From positions 1-64,000 of the forward strand of contig NZ_CP060245.1 of NCBI RefSeq assembly GCF_014252455.1: a DNA stretch of 64,000 nt, written 5' to 3'. A program made the translations under genes and the position numbers. Shown here piece after piece: positions 8,902-17,131 of the stretch. The stretch comes from Blattabacterium cuenoti. Lineage in GTDB: Bacteria > Bacteroidota > Bacteroidia > Flavobacteriales > Blattabacteriaceae. The notes under the pieces are model-generated. The model was not told where the DNA came from and did no database searches. It saw only the letters and a list, made by a program, of their open reading frames with translations. Numbering within the stretch: position 1 is the first letter of the stretch; the number at the start of each line of letters is the position of its first letter.

Positions 8902-10556
8902 TTATTTTTTTATATATAATCGATAGATTATAGTATAAATGGAAATTATTATAATAATAAAAAAATTAATCTTAAAAAGATAGTCTCCATTTTTAATATA
9001 AAAAGTTTTTTTTCTATTAATACTTATTTTTTTAAATAAAACTCCATCTCTTCCATAAGGAAGAGATGAAATTATTTCTCCTTTTTCATTTATAAAACAA
9101 GATACACCTGTATTAGCTGATCTAGCTATAGATTTCCTATTTTCTATAGCTCTAATTCTAGCATAAGATAAATGTTGTTTATATCCTTGTGTTTCCCCCC
9201 ACCATCCATCATTTGTAATAATTATCATAAATTCTGCATTAGTATTTTTAAAAAATTTAGAAACATATTCTCCAAAAACTGATTCATAACAAATAATAGG
9301 TGCCACTTGAATACCTAAATCAGGATGTTTAAATATAGAAGGAAAATCTTCTTTTCTATGTTCCATTATCGTACCTCCAAAATTTAAAATAACATCTCCT
9401 AATATAGGAAAAAGAATTTTTTTATATGGAAAAGTTTCTACAGCTGGAACTAATTTTGATTTATGATGTATTTCAATTTTTTTATATGATGAACTTATTT
9501 GAATAATAGAATTAAATATATCTAACCATAATATTTTTTTATTTTTTTTAAAAAAATTGGAGTTGAAGTTTGACTTTTCTTTTGAGATAAAGAATATAAT
9601 TCTATTCCTGTAATAAATACAGTTTTTGGATGTTTTTTTAAAAAATTTCTAAAAATTAAAATTAATTTATTTTGATTAATATTAAATATTGGAATTTTAT
9701 GACCATATCCTGGAAATAACGTTTCAGGAGCTATAATAAAAGTTTTTTCTATAAAAAATTTTTTTTTATTTATTAATTTTTTTAATTTTAAGATTAATTT
9801 TTTTGTAGATATTTTATATTTTTGATGATATGGATCAATATTTGGTTGTAAAATTAAAACATTTACAGTATCTTTTTTATTTTCTTCATATTTTATATAT
9901 ATATAATTAGAAATAAAAATTAAAAAAAATATTTTTCCTATATTAATAATAATATTTTTATATAAAAAAAATTTATTATTATTTTTTTTATATTCTAGGA
10001 TTCCATTCATTAAACTAATATTAACACTCCATATCCATATAGTTCCTCCTAAAGTACCCGTATATTCATACCATTGAATCCATTTTGGATAATTAGAAAA
10101 TCCATTCCCTAAATTTAACCAAGGCCAAGATAATTCCCAGTTTAAATGTAATTTTTCAAATGTAACCCATAACCCTATTAAAAATAGGTATCCTATTTTT
10201 TTATTTTCTACATATTTTTTTATATATGAATAACATAAAAAAACAATAGACATCAAAAAAGAATTTATTAATACAGGAAATAAATAGGATTCTATAGAAT
10301 AACTTCCATTAGGTCTTTGAGTATAAGATAACCACCATGTAGAACTCCCATTCCATATAAAAAAAGTCAAAAAAGATAATAAAAAAACATAAAAAAAAGA
10401 ATAATTAATATAATTTTCTATATATAATAATGGAATAAAAGCTATAAATAAATAAATAGGATTTCCATAAGTAGGCCATCCTAATATTAATAAAATTCCT
10501 GAAAGAATACTATAAAAAAAATATGATAAGGTTGATGTAGATATAAACTTTAATTT
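8902..10556 (-). pseudogene. lnt: apolipoprotein N-acyltransferase, frameshifted and without a standard start codon
   Basis: Lnt adds the third acyl chain to lipoproteins in the inner membrane. Two frames must be joined. The N-terminal part (about 10556-9522) has the membrane segments, GWPTYGNP, and the triad Glu in APETLFPGYG. The C-terminal part (about 9531-8902) has the triad Lys in HKSKLVP and Cys in IICYES. The frames meet at a T7 run on the + strand (9534-9540); one missing A in the coding strand explains the shift. Lnt similarity reaches upstream to about 10540, but no ATG, GTG or TTG lies in that frame before TTG 10370, which is inside the conserved region. If both defects are real, only transcript slippage and an unusual start could yield a working enzyme. 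Confidence 0.85.
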
Positions 10557-10566
10557 TTAAAAAAAA

Positions 10567-10959
10567 TGGAGCTGGCGGGATTTGAACCCGCGTCCAAACA
10601 AGTATAATAAAGGGTTCTACATATTTATCTAAAGTTTATTTTTTCAATATATCTAAAGCTTTAGATCTAAAAATATATCTTAGATTCTTAATAAAATAAA
10701 AAAACTTTAGAATCATCCATTTTTTTATCCTTATATTATTAGTACCTCTATATCAGAAATTATAAGGAAAAACCACTGAGAGGTATTTTGCTTCTGAAAT
10801 TTACAGATAAAGCTTTAATGATTCTTCATTAAGCAGCAAAAGCGTATTTTGTTTCGCCATTTATGATATTTGTAACGATTGATTTACGTGAAATACCTTA
10901 CGTAACACGATATGCTGACCTTTATAAATAATCTTGCTGTCAAATCCAAAATCAGCCCC
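10567..10959 (-). ncRNA. ssrA: tmRNA (SsrA)
   Basis: Transfer-messenger RNA that rescues stalled ribosomes. The 5' end GGGGCTGATTTTGGATTTGA (from 10959) pairs with the 3' acceptor and T-arm (GGGTTCAAATCCCGCCAGCTCC). The 3' CCA is encoded at 10569-10567. The tag frame starts at GGC (10858) and ends at TAA (10829), encoding GETKYAFAA, which matches the Bacteroidota tag style ending in AA. The length is about 393 nt. A TAAATTTG promoter element lies 10 bp upstream. Confidence 0.95.
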
Positions 10960-10969
10960 TTAAAAAATA

Positions 10970-10977
10970 CAAATTTA
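10970..10977 (-). promoter_or_regulatory. candidate -7 element of the tmRNA promoter
   Basis: TAAATTTG on the minus strand matches the Bacteroidota -7 consensus TAnnTTTG and lies 10 bp upstream of the tmRNA 5' end. No clear -33 TTTG is visible upstream. Confidence 0.5.
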
Positions 10978-11002
10978 TTAAAAAAAATTTAAAATTAATA
11001 AT

Positions 11003-12226
11003 TTATATTAAATTAGTTTGATTAGAAATATCTAATCTAATAAAAATAAATACTAAAATAGTAAAAGACCAAAAAGATGATCCTCCATAACTAAAAAAAG
11101 GTAAAACAATTCCGATTGTTGGAAATAAACCCATAACCATACCTAAATTAATCAAAAAATGAATTAAAAGAATATTTCCTACTGAATATCCAAAAATTCT
11201 TACAAAAATATCTCTTTGTCTTTCAGATAAAAAATAGATTCTACTAATAAATAATAAATAAAATATAATTAAACCTATACTTCCTATAAAACCCCATTCT
11301 TCTCCTACAGTACAAAAAATATAATCCGTATGTTGTTCAGGAACAAATTTCCCTTTTGTTATAGTCCCTTTTTTATATCCTTTTCCAAAAAATTTACCAG
11401 ATCCAAGTGCAGTTTTAGAATAAAGTAGATTATAACCTACATTTTCTCTATATTTTCTATCAAATTCATTCTTAAAAAGAATATTAATTCGATCTTTATG
11501 ATGTTTTTTTAAACATTTTTGATAAAAAAATGGAGAAATAAAAACAAAAAAAGAAAAAAAAATAAAGTAAAAAATATAATAAAATAAATTATTTTTTTTG
11601 ATTAGAAATAATAATAAAAAAATAAAGAATAAAGCTAATATAATTATCCAAAATGAAAAATTTAAAGATAGTATAAATAAAAAAATAAAAATCAATATAT
11701 AAAATAAAAAAAATATTGATAAACCTTCTCTATACAAAGTCAAAATAAAAGAAAAAAAAACAATAGAAGACCCTGGATCTGGTTGAAAAAATATTAAAAT
11801 AAAAGGAGTAAATAATATAATAAATATATAAAATAATATTTTTTTATTTTTTTTAAAATTTTCTTGACTCATTATATGAGCTAGAATCAAAGATGTAGAT
11901 ATTTTAGATAATTCTGAAGGTTGAAAACTAATAGGACCAAAAATATACCAAGATTTTGATCCATTAATATTTTTCCCAAAAAAAAACACTCCAATTAAAA
12001 GGAATAATGTAAATAAAAAAAAGAATGGAGAAAAATATTTATAATGTATTGGTTGAAATAAAAAAACTAAAATTATACAAATAAAACTAAATATAATCCA
12101 TATTAATTGTTTTTCTGCTTTTTCTGATGAAACAGAATATAAATTCATATATCCAAAAAAAATTATAAAAATATATATTAATACAATATACCAATCAATA
12201 TTCCTTAATAAGGTTTTATTTCTCAA
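11003..12226 (-). CDS. rodA: rod shape-determining protein RodA (SEDS peptidoglycan glycosyltransferase)
   Basis: Polytopic inner-membrane glycosyltransferase of the elongasome, working with PBP2. The 407 residues are strongly hydrophobic, with about ten membrane segments. SEDS features include GSKSWYIFGPISFQPSELSK near residue 90, a long polar loop with EQHTDYIFCTVGEEWGF near 305, and the C-terminal FPTIGIVLPFFSYGGSS. It starts at ATG 12226, 9 bp after the mrdA stop, and is the last protein gene of the mreB-mreC-mreD-mrdA-rodA cluster. RodA is preferred over FtsW because of this context. Confidence 0.95.
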   Translation of the reverse strand: MRNKTLLRNIDWYIVLIYIFIIFFGYMNLYSVSSEKAEKQLIWIIFSFICIILVFLFQPIHYKYFSPFFFLFTLFLLIGVFFFGKNINGSKSWYIFGPISFQPSELSKISTSLILAHIMSQENFKKNKKILFYIFIILFTPFILIFFQPDPGSSIVFFSFILTLYREGLSIFFLFYILIFIFLFILSLNFSFWIIILALFFIFLLLFLIKKNNLFYYIFYFIFFSFFVFISPFFYQKCLKKHHKDRINILFKNEFDRKYRENVGYNLLYSKTALGSGKFFGKGYKKGTITKGKFVPEQHTDYIFCTVGEEWGFIGSIGLIIFYLLFISRIYFLSERQRDIFVRIFGYSVGNILLIHFLINLGMVMGLFPTIGIVLPFFSYGGSSFWSFTILVFIFIRLDISNQTNLI

Positions 12227-12235
12227 AAGAATTAT

Positions 12236-14104
12236 TTATTTATATCCTTTCATTATTGCTATAGAATCATAAACTTTTTGTAATCCAGAAGTTAAAATTC
12301 TATTTTCTAAATTTGTTCTTAGTACATTATTTTTGATATATTTTTCCGCAATTAAACTAGCTATAGGACCTGCCCAACGAGATCCAAATCCTCCATTTTC
12401 TATAATAACAGAAATAGCTATTTTAGGATCCTCTACTGGTGCAAATAAAATAAATATAGAATGATCTGGAAGAGAAATTACTCTATTTTTAATTTTAATA
12501 AAATTTTGAGCAGTTCCTGTTTTTCCTGCCATTCTAATATCAGATGATTTAAAACTTTTTCCTGTTCCAATTATAAAAACTTTTTCCATTCCATTAATAA
12601 TAAAATTAAAATATTTACTTTTAACTTTAGTATATTTAGCTAAAGTATAATTAGAATTATAAATTGGTTTATGATTAATACATTTTACAATATGAGGAGT
12701 ATAAAAATAACCTTTATTTGCTATAGCACAAACCATATTAGCTAATTGAATAGGAGTTACATTAATTTCTCCTTGTCCAATACTATTGGAAATAATAGTT
12801 AACGCATTCCATTTAGTATCTCCATATTTTTTATTATAATAATCTCCAGAAGGAATAACTCCTTTTTCTCCAGTAGCTAAATCATTATATAAATAATTTC
12901 CAAATCCAAAACTTTTAATAATTTCGCTCCATTCATTAACTCCTTTAGTTAAATTTTTTGGATATTTTTCTATTACACGTTTATAAACTTGTGCAAAATA
13001 ATTATTGCAAGATACAGCTACTGCTGTTTCTATTCCTATAGGAAATCCATGAAATCCTGAATGACATTGAATTCTTTTTTTTCCTTGTTTAAATCCCTTA
13101 TAACAAATAAAAGTCGTTTTTGTGTCTACTACACCCATTTGAAGACCAGCTAATTCTGTTAATAATTTAAAAGGAGAAGCTGGAGGATAACGTGCCTGTG
13201 TCGTTCTATCAAATAATGGATAATCTATCGTATTTTTAATTAATTTTTTAATTTTTTTATAACGATTTATTCCTACAAAATAATTAGGATTATTTATAGG
13301 ACTAGAGACTAAAGATAAAATTTCTCCATTTTTAGGATTGATAGCAACAATACCTCCTTTCTTTTGATACATTAATTGTTCAGCATAATTTTGTAAATTC
13401 CAATCAATAGTTAAAGAAATATCATTTCCAATAATAGCTTTTATATTATTTTTTTTATTATTATAACTCCCAATAATACACCCATTTCTATCTTTGACCC
13501 AATATTTAATTCCTTTTTTTCCTCTTAATATTTTTTCATAAGATTTTTCTACTCCAGCCCAACCGATAAAATCTCCTCTTTGATAATAAGAAGATTCTTT
13601 TTTAATGTCTTTCATACTGACTTCTCCAAGATAACCTAAAATATTAGCGGAACTTTCTACTTTATAATCCCTTAAAGAACGTTTTGTCCAATCAAATCCT
13701 TTATATTTATACAGTTTTTCTTGAATAGAAGCAAATTTTTCTTTAGAAATAAAAGGAAGAAAAATAGAAGGTAAATATTTTGAATAAGATTTTGCTTTTT
13801 CTAAATTTTTATAAAAAATATTTTTTTCAATTCCTAATAAATTACAAAATTCTATAATATTCATATTATCATCAAGAAGAATAGGAATAACACTTAATTC
13901 ATAAATAAATTTATTAAAAACTAATAAATTATTTTTTCTATCAAAAATAGACCCTCTCTCAGGAATAATAATTTCTTGTTTTATAGAAGTATTAAAAGCA
14001 TTTAAAATATATTTTTCTGTATATATTTGAATATAATATAATCTAATAATAAAAATTACACCTATAAAACTTAATAAAATATAAAATATGTATAATTTTT
14101 TCAA
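12236..14104 (-). CDS. mrdA: penicillin-binding protein 2 (peptidoglycan transpeptidase)
   Basis: Cross-links peptidoglycan during cell elongation as the partner of RodA. The 622 residues have one N-terminal membrane segment (about 4-22), a dimerisation domain beginning with IIPERGSIFDR, and a transpeptidase domain. The three active-site motifs are SPFK (near 310), SCN (near 366) and KTGT (near 526). The start is TTG at 14104-14102, overlapping the mreD stop as TTGA; no ATG fits better. The family's normal length is kept. Confidence 0.95.
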   Translation of the reverse strand: MKKLYIFYILLSFIGVIFIIRLYYIQIYTEKYILNAFNTSIKQEIIIPERGSIFDRKNNLLVFNKFIYELSVIPILLDDNMNIIEFCNLLGIEKNIFYKNLEKAKSYSKYLPSIFLPFISKEKFASIQEKLYKYKGFDWTKRSLRDYKVESSANILGYLGEVSMKDIKKESSYYQRGDFIGWAGVEKSYEKILRGKKGIKYWVKDRNGCIIGSYNNKKNNIKAIIGNDISLTIDWNLQNYAEQLMYQKKGGIVAINPKNGEILSLVSSPINNPNYFVGINRYKKIKKLIKNTIDYPLFDRTTQARYPPASPFKLLTELAGLQMGVVDTKTTFICYKGFKQGKKRIQCHSGFHGFPIGIETAVAVSCNNYFAQVYKRVIEKYPKNLTKGVNEWSEIIKSFGFGNYLYNDLATGEKGVIPSGDYYNKKYGDTKWNALTIISNSIGQGEINVTPIQLANMVCAIANKGYFYTPHIVKCINHKPIYNSNYTLAKYTKVKSKYFNFIINGMEKVFIIGTGKSFKSSDIRMAGKTGTAQNFIKIKNRVISLPDHSIFILFAPVEDPKIAISVIIENGGFGSRWAGPIASLIAEKYIKNNVLRTNLENRILTSGLQKVYDSIAIMKGYK

Positions 14105-14612
14105 CGTTTAATTTTTCTAAAAAAAAAATAAATATTACATAAAATAGTTGTAAAAATACTGCACAATATAGTTCTTAATAAAAAAATTTTTTGAAATTGA
14201 TGAACTTGTAATGTTTCTAAAATAAATAAAAAAAAATGATGAATAAAAACTAAAGAAAATATATAAAAAATTTTTCTAATAAAAGGTAATTGATAAATAG
14301 AAAAATCACTTTGAATTTTAAAATTATTTCCATCAAAAAATTTTAAAAAATTTAATCTTAAGTAAGCTGAAAAAGTAATAGAAAAAGCATGTATTCCTCC
14401 TGTATTCATACAATTATCAATAATCAAACCTAAAAAAAATGATAACACTAAAAATATAAATTTATTGCCACGATATGGATAAATTAAAATAAAAAGTATA
14501 TATATATATATATATACCATCCTAAAAAAATAGGATAAAAAATAGGATTTAATGCTGATATTTGAATGATAAAAATAAAAAAAATAAAAAAAAAATTTCT
14601 AAAAAAATTCAT
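14101..14612 (-). CDS. mreD: rod shape-determining protein MreD, frameshifted at a (TA)10 repeat
   Basis: Small membrane protein of the elongasome. The true start is probably ATG 14612-14610, which overlaps the mreC stop as TAATG. From there one frame encodes MNFFRNFFFIFFIF...NPIFYPIFLGWYIYI, a first membrane segment that fits flavobacterial MreD, but it runs into a stop just after a (TA)10 tract (14516-14497). The adjacent frame continues the protein (ILFILIYPYRGN, then GLIIDNCMNTGGIHAFS) to the stop at 14101. Removing one TA unit, or adding one base in an upstream T run, joins them into about 170 residues, the family's size. Starting at ATG 14520 would lose the first segment. The last bases overlap the mrdA TTG. 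Confidence 0.8.
14497..14516. repeat. (TA)10 dinucleotide repeat within mreD
   Basis: Ten uninterrupted TA units in coding DNA at the point where the two mreD frames meet. Nine units would keep the gene in frame. Confidence 0.9.
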
Positions 14613-15445
14613 TATTGACGTTCAACTTTATAAAGTTGAATATGATCCCACTCTTTTTTAAATAAATTTTTCACAACATAAGCATTTTCTATAGTAGAAA
14701 AATTTGTAAATAATTTCACCTTTATTATATAATTTGCATGTTCTTCATCCCATTTATAAGAAAAAACTTTTCCAATTAATATCCCTTCAGGAAAAGTTGC
14801 CGATTTTCCATCTGTTTCTACTAAATCTCCTTTATAAAAAATAGAATGTCTAGATATATCATATAAAATTACATATTCAGGGTCTAACCCATCCCAACTA
14901 ACTGTTCCAAAATATTTATTTTTTTTTAATCTAGCATTTACTTTAATTTTTGGATTTAAAAGAGAAATAGCTATACTAAAATGTGGAGATGTTTTTGTAA
15001 TAATACCAGCAATTCCATCAGATAATATCAAACCCATATCAGTTTTAATTCCATCTAAACTTCCTTTATTTATAGTTATATAATTTTCTCTTTGATGTAT
15101 ACTATTATTAATAATTTTAACAGGAGTAAAAATATATTGTTGTAAATAATTTATATTTTCTTCTTGAAAATCTTTAGTAGATTTGATTAATTTAGAATGT
15201 CTATTTTCAGAAAGTAATTTTTTATTTTCATAAATTAACTTTTTATTTTCAATATCTAATAAAAAATAATGACGAAATTGATAAATATTTTGATATATAT
15301 TTCCAATTAACCAATTAGATGATCCAGTATAAATATATTTTTGAAGATTATTATTAGAAAAAGAAAGAAAAATAGCAAAAGATTCTAATAAAAAAAATAA
15401 AATAAAAAAACGCCATTTGAAAAAAAAATAAAAAAAATTACGCAT
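14612..15445 (-). CDS. mreC: rod shape-determining protein MreC
   Basis: Periplasmic elongasome scaffold linking MreB to PBP2 and RodA. The 277 residues have an N-terminal membrane anchor (about 8-27), a coiled-coil stretch (about 55-90, rich in Lys, Glu, Asn and Leu), and the beta-barrel core with NKGSLDGIKTDMGLI and GTVSWDGLDPEYV. It starts at ATG 15445, 20 bp after mreB, and its TAA shares a base with the mreD ATG. A perfect 20-bp palindrome lies in the last codons. Confidence 0.94.
   Translation of the reverse strand: MRNFFYFFFKWRFFILFFLLESFAIFLSFSNNNLQKYIYTGSSNWLIGNIYQNIYQFRHYFLLDIENKKLIYENKKLLSENRHSKLIKSTKDFQEENINYLQQYIFTPVKIINNSIHQRENYITINKGSLDGIKTDMGLILSDGIAGIITKTSPHFSIAISLLNPKIKVNARLKKNKYFGTVSWDGLDPEYVILYDISRHSIFYKGDLVETDGKSATFPEGILIGKVFSYKWDEEHANYIIKVKLFTNFSTIENAYVVKNLFKKEWDHIQLYKVERQ
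14621..14640. repeat. perfect 20-bp palindrome at the mreC 3' end
   Basis: TTCAACTTTATAAAGTTGAA is its own reverse complement. It encodes QLYKVE near the MreC C-terminus, just upstream of the mreC/mreD junction. It could form a hairpin in the transcript or be chance in AT-rich DNA. Confidence 0.8.
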
Positions 15446-15465
15446 ATTAAAATTAATTATATCCC

Positions 15466-16503
15466 CTATTTCATTAAAAATGTAAATTTATCAATATTCT
15501 GCAATGCTACTCCTGTTCCTTTTACTACTGCCCTTAAAGGATCTTCTACTAAAGTAACAGATAAACCAGTTTTTTTAGAAATACGTTTATCTAATCCTCT
15601 TAAAAGAGACCCTCCACCAGCCATATAAATACCAGTTTTGTAGATATCTGCAGCTAATTCTGGTGGTGTTCTAGATAGTGTTTCCATTACGGCATCTTCA
15701 ATACGTAAAATTGATTTATCTAAAGCAGGAATTGTTTCTTTATAAGAAATATTCATTTCTTTAGGTTTCCCAGTTGGTAGATCTCGCCCTTGTATATGAA
15801 TATCAACTGGTGGGTTTTCAATAAATTCCATCGCTGCACCAATATCTATTTTAATTTTTTCTGCAGTTCTTTCTCCTATATATAAATTATATTTAGACCT
15901 TAAAAAATAAGAAATATCATTAGTAAAAACATCTCCGGCTATTTTAATAGATTTTTGACAAACAATACCGCCTAAAGCTATTACTCCGCATTCTGTTGTC
16001 CCTCCCCCAATATCAATAATCATATTCCCTTCTGCTTTAGTAACGGAGATCCCAGATCCTATAGCTGCAGCCATTGGTTCTTCAATTAAATAAACTTCTT
16101 TTGCATTTAAATGTTGTGCAGAATCTTTAACTGCTCTTTTTTCTACTTCTGTAATTCCAGATGGAATACATATTACCATAGTTAAAGATGGAGTAAAAAA
16201 TTTTTTATTTATTCCTGGAATTTTTTTAATAAATTCTCTGATCATGAGTTCAGCTACTTGATAATCTGCAATTACTCCATCTTTTAATGGTTTATATATT
16301 TTAATATTCTCATGTGTTTTTCCTTGCATTTGTTTAGCTTCTTCTCCTACAGCTAATACTTTTTTAGTTCTTATATCTATGGCAATTATTGAAGGTAAAT
16401 CTACAATAACTTTATTTTTATACATAATAAGAGTATTAGCTGTTCCTAAATCTATAGCTATTTCTTGAGTAAAAAGATTCTTCATAAATTCAACGAATCC
16501 CAT
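15466..16503 (-). CDS. mreB: rod shape-determining protein MreB (actin homologue)
   Basis: Filament-forming ATPase that positions the elongation machinery beneath the inner membrane. The 345 residues carry the actin-fold signatures: phosphate-1 IDLGTANTLI (near 17), phosphate-2 MIIDIGGGTTECGVI (near 163), and the adenosine motif MAGGGSLLRGLD (near 295). It starts at ATG 16503 and is first in the mreBCD-mrdA-rodA cluster. Retention of the full cluster implies rod-type wall growth in this symbiont. Confidence 0.97.
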   Translation of the reverse strand: MGFVEFMKNLFTQEIAIDLGTANTLIMYKNKVIVDLPSIIAIDIRTKKVLAVGEEAKQMQGKTHENIKIYKPLKDGVIADYQVAELMIREFIKKIPGINKKFFTPSLTMVICIPSGITEVEKRAVKDSAQHLNAKEVYLIEEPMAAAIGSGISVTKAEGNMIIDIGGGTTECGVIALGGIVCQKSIKIAGDVFTNDISYFLRSKYNLYIGERTAEKIKIDIGAAMEFIENPPVDIHIQGRDLPTGKPKEMNISYKETIPALDKSILRIEDAVMETLSRTPPELAADIYKTGIYMAGGGSLLRGLDKRISKKTGLSVTLVEDPLRAVVKGTGVALQNIDKFTFLMK

Positions 16504-16585
16504 GAATATTTTTTTTATTCAATTTAAAAATATTTTTCTAAACCTTAAAAATATTCTATATTTTTAAAAAAAAAATTTTACTTAT

Positions 16586-17095
16586 TTGAAACAACATAAT
16601 GTTTTTTTATTATTAGGAAGTAATAAAACAAATAGAAAAAAATATTTAAATAAATCTTTAATTTTAATTTCTAAAATAATAGGTAAAATAATTAAAAAAT
16701 CTTCAGTTTTTAAAACTTCTCCATGGAATATGAAAAAAAATACGCCTTATTTTTATAATATAGTATTGCATATAGAAACTTTTTATTCTCCTATGGAAGT
16801 TTTAAAAAAAATTTTTAAAATAGAATTTATAATAAGTAAAAAAATATCCAATAAAAATTTTAAAAAAAATAAAGAATATAAAAATAGAAAAATTGATATA
16901 GATATTTTATTTTATGATCATATTATTATTTATAGTTCTATTTTAATTATTCCTCATCCTTTTTTACATTTTAGAAGATTTGTTTTAGAACCAATGTGTG
17001 AAATTATGCCTAATAAATATCATCCTGTATTTCATATAACTATATTAGAACTATTAGGAGTTTGTATAGATAAATTAAAAGTAAAAAAAATATAA
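16586..17095 (+). CDS. folK: 2-amino-4-hydroxy-6-hydroxymethyldihydropteridine diphosphokinase (HPPK)
   Basis: Transfers pyrophosphate from ATP to hydroxymethyldihydropterin in folate synthesis. The 169 residues start with FLLLGSNKTNRKKYL and contain FKTSPW, PYFYNIVLHIET, the catalytic RKIDIDILFYD, and HPFLHFRRFVLEP. The start is TTG at 16586; the nearby ATG is out of frame. It is divergent from mreB across an 82-bp gap. No other folate gene lies in the window. Confidence 0.92.
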   Translation: MKQHNVFLLLGSNKTNRKKYLNKSLILISKIIGKIIKKSSVFKTSPWNMKKNTPYFYNIVLHIETFYSPMEVLKKIFKIEFIISKKISNKNFKKNKEYKNRKIDIDILFYDHIIIYSSILIIPHPFLHFRRFVLEPMCEIMPNKYHPVFHITILELLGVCIDKLKVKKI

Positions 17096-17131
17096 TAATA
17101 AATTTATATTTATTTAAAATTTTTAAAAAAT

